Source: Ophioderma brevispina
Taxonomy: Eukaryota; Echinodermata; Ophiuroidea; Amphilepidida; Ophiodermatidae
Reading direction: 5' to 3'
Length of the DNA: 64,000 nt
Assembly: GCA_023653785.1 (NCBI GenBank)
Contig: JAMKCH010012571.1
Coordinates: 1-64,000 of the forward strand
Part shown: positions 36,001 to 48,000 of the stretch, one piece after another
How the letters are laid out: every line of letters begins with the position of its first letter
Position numbering within the stretch: the first letter of the stretch is position 1
The notes under the pieces: generated by a model
Databases searched by the model: none
The model's input: only the letters and a program-made list of their open reading frames with translations
Told to the model about the DNA's origin: nothing
Translations under genes and position numbers: made by a program

Positions 36001-39000
36001 CAGGCCAAATATTGTCAAGGGCATCATGAAGGGTAAACATTCATTTTGATCAGATTGGTTTTCAAATTGTCCGTTATGGGAATGTTACAACAGGAAACAT
36101 ACATTTACTTTATGTTAATCAGGTGTTAAAGGGCCCAGGAAATGCAAATAGATTTGATGTGGTTTGTGTCAAGTCTACAAGGAGGGGCCAGAAAGCATGC
36201 AATATTTGGGTTGGTGATGACATCATTAGTGACTATTGATTTTTTCAGAGAGTAATAGAAAATTCAAGGTGCACACTGGTGTGAATCTATTCATGACACT
36301 GACTGAAAATCAATAGTTTCACTAATGATGTCACTGGTAGTGTATTCTTTTTTGTGGCCCTGTTTATTGGAATGGAATGCCCCGTAAAGATTTGGACTAG
36401 GTTTATCATCTCATTTCCTGGGACCTTTAAGGTGTTAAATGAAAGGCCAAGACCTACGAAACAAAATGTATATTTTGAAATCTTTCAAAATTATCGGACT
36501 TTGACACAATACTGATCGAAAAATATGCCGAGATAGTTTTTGTGCTAACTCTATATCCTTACAAAATTGAGGACATTATAACAAAGTTTCCAATTGAATA
36601 TCTCACTTTTCACTTTAATTTCTTATCGTATTTACACTTTTTTGTTATTTTGTTTTAACTGACAGAGATGAGGTTAGCGGACAGATTAAGGGCTTTGACG
36701 TTGACATAGTGAATGCAGGTAATGTACAAAGAGAAGATGCACATTTAATCACCTGGTTATGTGTTCAGTTTTATATGGGCTTTAAAATTGACATGGAACA
36801 AGCCGCATAATTTAAAGTATTTCCCTTTCAGTCAACCAATATCCATCATTTAGGTATCAATGGATATAGTGTGGTCCCTGGGGTTTTTGACCCGGAAAAT
36901 TTGTTATTGTGCTGATTTTTGCACCGGATAAGCAGAATGCATCATACAACAACATATTCAAAATCCCAGATGGCCGCCATATTAGCTATATCTCCGCTTA
37001 AAGTAGATGTTGATGATTTTAGTGTTTTTGAATATATTTTGGGGGTCAAAGAATCCAATCATGTACAAATCTAAATCACGTGACCAAACACATTTGTTAC
37101 ATTTTGAAGTTAGCCTAAAGTACGACAAGGGATATAGAACCCCGGTATAGAACTAACACGCACTTTTAGAAGCGTATTAAAATGTTAAAATGGGTTGAAT
37201 GTAGAACATGAAATGATATTATGTTCCTGTAAAGTAAACAAGTGATTACCTTTTGCGGGATAAATATCGTACAAGAGCTATCGAGTTAGTTCTGTGTTAT
37301 GTTTGCTCTCGAGTTGACTCTGTATAATGCTTGCTATCGATTGGACTTTTAGTCGGGGCCATACGTGTTCCCTAGAGATTTTAATGTTCATTTTCCGCTC
37401 TCTCCGGGAACTTGTTAATTATGATATGATTAGACACAAAATGGGTAGACGTTTCATATACAGAGTGAAATCAAAAGAAAATGTGCATGAAAAAACACAT
37501 AATGTGGTCCTGACCTGTTTACTCAACTGTGATGCAGTTGATGTTTTCATGATTTGCATACTTTCGACTTTCTATGCTGAAAAAATCAAGGAATTTGGTG
37601 AAGAAATGAGGTAGATATGAATGATTTTCACGACTGATCTATTTTTCTCGCATTCCAATGGAGTTACACAGTAAATGAATATACCTTGCTCGTATTGTCA
37701 ATGATATTCTTCCTAAAAGTGGTTTGATGTGGCACTGGCAGAGCGCACAAACCGACTACTTGATTAAAATGACTATAGCTCAGTCTATACGTAACCGATG
37801 TGAATGGTATTTGCAGCAAATCAAAGATATTGAACTAAGCTTTCAGATGATATCACATATGTGAGATATATGTTACTTAAAAATTCAAAATGGTGGACAC
37901 AATAAGGGTCAAGTTTTTTGGTATTTGAATTTGAAGAATTTATTGTCTGAAAACCCAGTTTAACTGTGTGAATCAAATTGGAATGGGGTAAAGTGGATCA
38001 GCCGCTAACATCTCTCATATCTACTTAATTTCTTCACCAAAGTCCTCCAATTTTTTTCAGCATAGAAAGTCAAAAATATGCAAATCATGAAAACACCAAC
38101 TGCGTCACAGTTGAGTAAACAGGTCGGGGTCAAATTTTGTTTGTTTTCGTGCACATTTTTCTTATTCACTATGTATAAGTCCCAAGGATGCAAATGAGAT
38201 ATTGCCATTTATTCCAGTCAAGCGCTACTGCGCAACATCACAGAGTGCATGACGAAATTAATTGTAAGAAAAGATGGTGCTACTTTTTTTCGAATGTGTG
38301 TTCACCATTTTACATGCAAATTAAGTGTGACGTCATAATTCAAAATTGCAATATACCAATACTCAATGAAATCAACCCTCTGTTTAGCTTCCTTTTTTAT
38401 CATTCTATAACACAGCCAAGATGTTAAAAAACGATGAAAACATGCAACATTTTAGAAAGTTTCAAGGGATGGCGTCCAAGAGGAAAAAACAACATATATT
38501 TACCAAGGGCCATCAGAAACTCTTACCAAGCATTGTCTTGCTGCAGATCCAAGAAGGCTGCCGAAATGTCTCCAAAATTTCCACCAGAATGGCAAAATTC
38601 TGATAAGATTCAACAGTTTGGATAGATAATAATAATTGTTTTAAAGTGACGGAGGAGATTTTTTTGATACAAATTTCTCTCAAATTCACGGGATTCGGTG
38701 TGTAGGACCAACTACCGCAGAAACGTTGCGAAGTTTATTGGAAAACATGTCTGCTTATCGTAATCGTTCCCCATAGAAAACCGTGATTTCGTCATCTTAT
38801 TACATAAAGACGGCGTATTCGGCTTATTCTCTTCAGGTGTAATCTAATACGTTAGTAAGCATTCCACATATGTAAGAAACCGGTGTTCGAGAAAAATTGG
38901 TGGCGCTTCTTCCTGGAAATCTCATCATGTCTCTTTAAAGAAACCACGCAATTGTATTTTAAAGGCATCGTAAACACTTGTCAAGCATGTAATATCATCT

Positions 39001-42000
39001 TGTTTTAATTCCAACAAGGCAGCCAATATGGACGAACGTCTTCAAGTTTCGTTAAAATCTACAAAATACCATCTGGATATATTTAGTTATATTATCCAGA
39101 AAATGATGACATCAACTTCCCATGTATTTGTTATCATCTGACCAACATCTTGTATACTTTTATAATCATTTCTGGATGATCCATAACTAAATATAATACA
39201 GACACATGGTAATTTGTAGGTTTGAAAAGTCTGAAACAAAATACCATCTGGATATATTTAGTTATATTATCCAGAAAATCATGACATCAACTTCCCATGT
39301 ATTTGTTATCATCTGACCAACATCTTGTATGCTTTTATAATCATTTCTGGATGATCCATAACTAAATATAATACAGACACATGGTAATTTGTAGGTTTGA
39401 AAAGTCTGAAACGGCAGACGTATTGGTCATTATCTGGCTGTTCTCCATTGTTATCAAACAGAAATGCCAGACAGTGTTTTATCTTTCAATGCGTTAGGTT
39501 GGACCGCCATCTTGAAATTGAAGATGCTATCAAAATCGAAGGGCCAGATAAGAGTGTGTAATGGTCAAAGAAATATATCCTACCCTTTCAGTCATACCTT
39601 CTTGGCACTTGAGCGATTTTTGAAAAACGTTATATTAATATGCATAAATCACTATTAAAAATACTCATAAAAATCGCACCGTCGACTTTTTTGTTGCCAG
39701 GTCAACTGGCTCACGCTAACTTTGGTTCGAGCCACTGATCACATTGATCACAACACAAATCCTATGGCAAATCATAACTCGGAACAGGTGCATGAGCCAA
39801 GGCGTGAGCCAGTAACCAATGGACACTAACGTGCACTACATCAGCGAATTGGAATCCAATAAAGGTTTGAGAAAAAACACAAAAGGCCCGCGGGAACCAT
39901 TTTCCCTGATTATCAAGATTTTTTGAGGATGCCGCCCACAATTTTCTAATCGTGCAATGTACATATATGCTTGTTCACATACTAATCACTGTGCGAAAGC
40001 TGAGATCGATGTTCTTCGTATAGAAAATCACAACTTTTAGTTCAATTCCGGATCCAGAATTTTTATTTTACAGCGTATCGTATGGTGCTGGCGTACTACA
40101 CATAAAGGTTTAATGCATCAAAACAAAACAAAAAAAGTTCATCTCAGACACTTTAGGTAACTACCTTAAATTTTAGTGTCCTATTTTAAATTGATACACC
40201 AAAAAATCATATTTTGAAATCTCAAATCATCAATTATTTAACAGTTTTATCTCCGCTTGTAACCCGCTTATGGTTATCAAACTTTGTGAACGTAAACCTG
40301 AGATAAATCGTGGATATATAGGCGTCACATTTTAAATTGACTCCGATTAGGGTATGAAAAGGGTCATTCGAAGTCAAAGTGTAAGTCATCTGAGGGTATC
40401 AGCGGCCGGCGGCGGCCCATGTAATGAATATAAGGATAACAGAAGTCGAACATTTTGCTCTATTACTCACGTCCTCAGAAAACGTTCATAGATATTTAAA
40501 AAATATATAACCACCTTTGTCCTTTTCTTCATTTATTATAGTCTGTAAGATAGCCAACAAGAACTGTCGATTGGTAGCCGATGTTTACCAGCGTTGCTGG
40601 GATGCCCAAGTGGGTCAGGTACAACGTGGTGGAGAGGGGCTGTTTAACGGGTACTATGATGCCTGTACCGGTGAGCGAATTTCAAGCCCTTTTGTTGTTT
40701 TTCAATCATATAAATTAGGAATGGCTAAAGAATCCCTTTTCATCCCCCCAATGGATTTTTAAAAAAAATTAACAACTTTAAAAGATGGATTAAAGATGGA
40801 AGATGTAGGTCTGTATGCATTTTTTAGAAGTTCATACGACTTTGCGAAACTCAGAAAATACACGACGGGATCAAGTGAATTATTCATAGCCGAGTAAGTA
40901 ATAGAGAAAAATCTGACAATAACTGCAAAAAGTGAGGTAGCGGTATTTTTGTTGACAGATCCAGGAGCAATTTCCCACTAACCCAAGGCAGGGGTTCGCT
41001 CCGTGATTTTTTGCCAGGTGGGTTTCGAAGGTTTAAGGGACGTTAGGGATATATGAGATGAGAAAGACTCGAACTAACCAGCGTACATTAATATAAATTA
41101 AAAACTACACGGTCTGGAACCCGGTGTAGAAGTAATTATAGTCCGGCGTACTCACAGTCCGGCCACAACGGTAAGGAAAAGGGCACTCAACTTAACTCTT
41201 CACGCAACATTAGTTTCAAGCTTAATTCCGTTATCGTCTATGGAGCCCGGACTATGGCTCCCGTCGGACTATAGTTGCGTTCACACCGGTGTGAAAGCAA
41301 CTATAGTCCGGCAGGAATAAAGCGTGAAACTAATGTTGCGTGAAGCGTCAACTGAATTGAGTACCCTATGCCTTACCGTTGTAGCCGGACTGTGAGTACG
41401 CCGGACTATAATTACTTCTACACCGGCCCTCTCGATATCGCGGCGAAGAGTTTTTCCACTTTACCACAGGAGCTGCGCTTGCGTGGATAAAACGAAGACC
41501 AAGTTTATAAAGTCTTAAATTGCAGACTTTCAAGCGACCGTAATACTACATAAAGTCACCACAAAAAGTTTGGAATATTTTGAAAACCATATATTTCTGG
41601 AGTGCCTTTGTTTTTGTTTTTCTTTGGAAGCCCGTTTCTTGGTATGTCTTGAGATCATGGATAAAATAACGGGAGTTTCGTTAACCTGACCAATCTGACA
41701 CACTTTCTTTCTGACACACTTAAACCTTAACGGAATAAGCATGTGCTTTATTCCGTAAAGGGTTTCCGAATTCATACGTATGTCAGAAAAAAAGTGTGTC
41801 AGATGGGTCAGGTTACGGAAATTCCCTAAAAAATAACCATGATAATGCTCAGGTAAAATACCAACATCAAATGACCATTTGAAGAACAGTCAAGAACCAG
41901 AGAATAACTGAGCATTCAGTTAAAATAACGTTCTCATTCAATACAATGCAAAAGGCCTTGAAAGAATCACTCCCACTCAGGCAAATCAATATGGTATTTA

Positions 42001-45000
42001 AAGTGATAAGTTCAAATCAATACCATAGTGGATTGTGGTGCTGGATATCTAAGAAAACTAAGAAGATATCTAAGAATGTTGGTAATACATTTACATTTTA
42101 GCAAATTTTAAATGAAGTCGTCATTTGGGTGCACACAATTGAGGTCATTGCAAAAGTCATGCAAGAGTAATTGAGAACTAAACTCTGTTCAAGGCTTTGA
42201 TAAAAATGAAAAATAACAAGCAAGTGTCAGCACATTTTTTCTTAAAATAGTCCACCAAACTTCAATCTTAAAGCGGCACTGGCACATTTTCACAAAATAT
42301 GAAATTTCTTCAATTTGCTCTCAAATGATAGTCTAGGCCATTGGAAGAACAGAGATATATTTTACACATAAAAATAACATACCCCAAAACAGATAGGGAC
42401 ATTGATATGAGGATAAAGATATCCAGGTAATTTGTAGGCCAACTTTTTTTCATAACTTTAATCAACAAATGTGTATATTACATGAATATTTTTGACTCGT
42501 ACTCACTGATATTAAAACCACAAAGGTTATAGACCGGTCAAACAGTGCACATAGCGTAGGAAACATGCATACGGGTGCGTGTTCTTGTGTTAAACGCCAT
42601 TTTCGTCGTCTGCTGAATTTCGCGTCGCCGGCGACGCGAAATTACAAAATCGTTCCGTTTACCCATAAGGAAGCTGATTTGGTGTTAATCGTTTCGGGTG
42701 AGGGTTTTTGTATATAAAAGCTTTACAGCCATGCAAAAATATCGATTTTGAAAAATCTTGAGGGCGCACTATTTTTCAAATGTGCCAGTGTCTCTTTAAG
42801 GTTATACATTGAATTGTGCTGAATAACGATCACTGCTCATCGATCAGTTGAGGAAATCGGGGAATTAACGTAACAATACCGTACCACATCCTGCACGCTG
42901 TCAAAAATCCACTTGTTTACTTGCTTCAGTCTAATCTCTATTATAGGTATTATTCATCTCAGATAGAAGCTTTCCACTGTGGTCATGTGGAATAACTCTT
43001 TGCCGCGATAGCTAGAGGGAACCGGATTGAGACCGTGTACCGAAAAAAAACCGCAACACCTGGTGGCAGGCGCCATAAATTTTGAACAATTATTCTTTGT
43101 TGTAAGGTAAGATGGGACTGTTAGCTAGTATCCCTGAAAAGTTCATAAAAATAGATTCAATATTTTTAAAGATATGACCCCAGAAGTCAAGTAACCCGCA
43201 AAACCCATTTAACCAAATTGAGGCGCTATATTAACTACAAATACGACACTGTACGAATTGCGACAGCTACTGCAACAGATATTAACATATGAATGTTTCC
43301 ATTGGTAATAACAGCTAAAAAACATGCATTTTAGCACACTTAAAAGATCGAATTAGGAATGTATGATCAACAAACTCTTCGTATTGTCCAAATAGGACAG
43401 CATTGGATTATAGCTAATCATTCATCATCATTTTGTAACGGCACACAAAGAGTTATTTTAACCCAAAATTTAATGACAGAATGAATATACTGCATGTTGT
43501 TATTGAGTTTTGTATTGAAAATATAGATTTTACTTTCATAAAGTTGAGAATATAACATTATTTTCAGTAACAAGCAAGTTGCAGCCCAACGCTTATTATT
43601 TATGTTATGTGGAGTTTGTCTATGACTTAAAGCAATATTAGCACTTTTTTGAAGAGCGCCCCCAATTTTCAAAATTTGATATTTTTGCAGAGTTATGTTG
43701 GTAATTGTCAACGAAACTATACCTGCAAACGAGAATGCTAAAAAATGCGTATTTATCATAAATAAGCGATTTTGTAATTAAAATTGGGATCCCAGATTGG
43801 ACTTAACGTCGGAGCTGGAAATGCTACGTTTATATCCGGCCATGATGAAATAGTGCCACCTCAAGAAAATAACCTCTAACTTGACTTGCCTGAACCAACA
43901 AATGGATGAGCATAGATATGTACAGGGCGCTATTTCCCGGTTATTTCACATTGGAAGGCCGTTTCCAGCAGCCGTTGAATTATATAATTATAATCGGGAT
44001 CCCGATATTAATTATTCTAATTACAAAATTCCTTCGTTTGTGACACATAAACATTTTCGAGCATAACAATTCACAGGTATAGTATACTAGCCCGTTACCA
44101 ATGCAACCGTGTAAGAATTTCAAATTTTTTGAAAAATTGAGGGCGCTCTTCAACAAAATGTGCTAATATTGCTTTAGGCTATAGTCATAGTTTTATGCCG
44201 TCTTGAAACACGTTTTACCACCAATAAATTAATGTTTTATCATTATCAGTTAAGTAATCAAGTATGTAAATGCAGTCATTTGACCCAGTAGAAGTTGTTC
44301 TGCAAGAATCTGGGACAAGTAAATGTTTTTGCAATCAGTATTGTATCTGCCATTCTGTTCTTCATTGCCAGTCTTGTGGTTACCAGCTCCTCATTTTTTG
44401 CAAAATGGGTTCTGCGGGTTACTTGATTGTTGGAGTCTTAAAAACTATTGATTCTACCGTTATGAACTTTTCAGGGCTAATAGCTAACTGTCCCATCATA
44501 CCTAACAACAAAGAACAAGTAGTCATGTGCTTATGTTAAAAACTTATGGCGCCTGCTACCAAGTATTTCGTGATTTTTTTACACACGGTAGTTCGAGTCT
44601 TTCATTACGAATAAGCCTTAAAGCATGCAAAGGAGAGAGAGAGCAAAAAACAAACCCCGAAGCCAGCAAAGGAGAACAAGTGAGGAAAATGGAATACAAA
44701 GAGTGACAAAGACAAAGAGACACAAACAATAAAGGAGGAGGAATAGTGAAAGAGACAGATGTAAGAGTGGGGAGTGAGCGAGAGACGAGAGAAAGGGAGA
44801 GAGAGAGAGAGAGCAGAGGGGACGAAATTAATGGTTGATCTGGTCATTAATATTAATTTCAACCAAACCGTATCAAGTGACTCATTAACGTATAAAGATC
44901 ATTGTTTGCAGCTTGGTCACACAGCTACGTTCGACAAGAACCTTTCCAATCAGCAATAACCTTTACTCAGACTTTGGGTCGCGCCGTCTTCGTTGTCAAG

Positions 45001-48000
45001 CCCCTGGAAATCACTGATGGTGTTACTGGCGTGACATTAAGAGGGAAGACCAATTGGATTGTTAGATGTGTTTGTATTGACTGATCTGTGTAGGCGCGGG
45101 AAAGGACGGGATTGTAATAGACAGGTGAGCAAACATTCAACTTAAAAAAACTTGTGAGAAAGATCGCGGAAGGAGCGTCTTCCTGAATGACAAACTACTG
45201 ATATTGGATTTGTTTTGCCTTCAGGAACTAGAATGAGAAGAGTCATTGAAAGCAAAAGTTGGAAACTGAAAATGAGATGATTATAATTTCTAATAACCTC
45301 AATTGCAAATCTATATAGATATCGCCAACAGGCACTTTCATAGCAATGTCACGTACTGACGACGCCAAACCTCCTTACTCGCCAAGGGTAAACCTCGTAT
45401 TCTCTTCTTGCGTATGAGGCAACAACTTAATATGTTGTAAACGGTTGAGCCAGCGAGGTCATATTGCGGTTTTGAAGTGAAACGAACTCCTGTGCGAATC
45501 CTATTGAAGGTGACCCATTCCCTGCGGGGAGGAGATTGTGCACCAGGTGGTAGTTCTGCCTTGGGTGTAATAGAGAGTTGATTCTGGTTTTGGCAGTAGT
45601 ATTAGCCAGGCAGTTATTCCAGGTCTGTAGGCTGTATTGAAAAGGGGGAAACTGTAACAGGAGAGTTTAGCAGCCATCGCCAGCCTGCCAATTAGGTTCT
45701 CCATCACAGACTTGCTGATCACTTCTCAATGAGTGCCATACCCTTCGTTCGCCGGTGGATGCGGATTATCTCAAACCCCAACCAATCCAGTGAGTTGGCT
45801 CCAACGTTTTCAACACATTGAGTGCGTATCATACGCATGAAGAAGAAGCTAATGAAATAAGCTTTTATTTGCCATTTATTTCATTCCAATCCGATGCGAA
45901 GAACAAAAAGAATGACTTCATTAAAAATGAGAGTGCAAAATCACACTTGGTCCGATTTCTGCCTTTAAGCTTATTTACAAATATGGCGCAACATGAATAT
46001 ACTGAATCAAAAAAATATCTTCTTTACATCTTAAAGGGAAAAGAAAGGATGTTGCTGTTTTATATGTTGAAGTAAGACTGAATTTCTGTCACCGTGTTTT
46101 TTACCAAGCGCTTCGTCCCATTGGATCTGCCACAACGGCTTTTCTGAAAGAGAGAGTGTTGAATTGAGGTTTGCGATTCTGGTCGGGGTATGGGTCAGTT
46201 GGCCTGCTACAGGGGGGCCTTCCAATTTCGCCTGCTTCAATATTTAATGTGACTACGATCAGAGGGTTTTTCTTTTTTTTGTTTGTTGTTATGTGCAATA
46301 TGGAAGCACTTGATTGGTTTGGTTTGGTTTTTAGCATTTTGTTGTAATTTGAGAGATTTGATTAAGGACTAAGTCTTCTAATGGCCTGATTGAAAGTGAA
46401 CCCACTGATTAACATTTGAAAAACAAACACCACAGTATTGATGATCATAAAGACAATGTTCACACTTAATTGGCAATAATGAAACTCAAAAGGGATTGTC
46501 AATGTCTTCAGTAGGTTCAATAGTCAATCAATATCTGTATCTGTCAGCTACTGTACAATCGCCTGGTGTGCCTGTCCCGTACAGGTAACGCTGGAAGGGG
46601 CTGGATGCACTAAATTTTAAAGTGAGCTTTATGTGCAATGGTGGCGAGGTCAATGGAGGTCAACTGAGTTTTAAAAACGGCAATTGAAGTAGCAGTCCTG
46701 ATGTAGTCGGGGAGGTAATTCCATTCTGGTATAGTCCATGGGTAGAGTGAATGAAGATAGGTGTTCTTGTTTGGTCTTATGCGATCGTAGATGAAGCTGC
46801 CATGGTGTTGTCTGATGTTTGGTCTGGTTGTAGTCTGGTCTTTATTGGTTTGGTGCATGAGATGAGCAATATTATTTGGAATGAGGCCATGAGTTTCTTT
46901 GTAGATGGTACATAGTCGGGCTTTCATGCGTCTGATGTCGAGTGGTTCCCATTCAAGCTTGGTTAGCATGTCGGTGACGCTTGATTCTTTAGAATAGTCA
47001 TTAAATATGAATCGGGCAGCTCGTCTTTGAACTTTGTCCAACGTGGTGATGTTATTTTTCTGGCGAGGATCCCATATCGTCGGGCAGTATTCTAGGATTG
47101 GCCGAACTAATGCTTTGTAGGCAGCTCCTTTAGTGGTTCTGTCACAACAGGAAAGGTTTCTTCTAAGTAGACCCAGAGTTCTTGGCGGCAGTCTGATTTA
47201 TATGTTTATTCCAAAAAAGGTCAGATGACAACTCCACTCCTAAATAAGGGTAGTGTTTCACCTCTTCAAATAGAGTGTCTTCCATATGATAACGATTAAT
47301 GAGTGGGTTTCTTTTGTGAGTCATCCTCATTGAGAAACATTTTTGTGATTAAAGCCCATCTGCCAGGTGTTTTCCCATTTGCAAAGTTTATCAACATCAT
47401 CCTGGAGGATCTTTGCATCACTGACTGTTTTTATTTCTCTATAAACTATGCAGTCATCTGCAAAAAGTCTAACACTGGAGGAGAGGTCATCTGGCAAGTC
47501 ATTGATATAGATTAAAAACAGCAAGGGGCCCAACACTGTCCCCTGAGCAACGCCGGACTCTACTGGAGACTCAGAAGATGATTCTCCATCAACTACAACC
47601 TTCTGATGACGTTTGGTGAGGAAGGAGTCGATCCAGGAGTAAATGTTGTTGCGAATTCCAACCTGATGTAGTTTGGTCAGTAGTCTACGATGGGGGACGG
47701 TGTCAAACGCCTTGCTGAAATCCATGATGATGAGATCGGCTTGGCTACGATTATCCAGAATAATATTGAGGTCGTTGGTCAGAGCTGCAAGCTGCGTTTC
47801 ACATGAACGTCCTTTTCTAAAGCCGTGTTGTTGGTCAGCTAGGATTCCATGTTTCTCAAAGTGGTCCATGATGTGTTTATGGATAATGTGTTCTAAAAGT
47901 TTGCAAATGATAGAAGTGAGAGACACTTGGCGATAATTTGCCGGATCTGAGCGATTGCTTTTTTTTGTAAATGGGAGTGATGTTAGCTTTCAACCAGTCT

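Noticed and set aside
45053..45084. Reading of exon 5 continuing without a frame change (TNWIVRCVCID then stop)
   Set aside because: It leaves the family pattern right after GKT and hits a stop, whereas the frame after removing one A reads IGLLD and stays open to a strong donor in the phase needed by exon 6.
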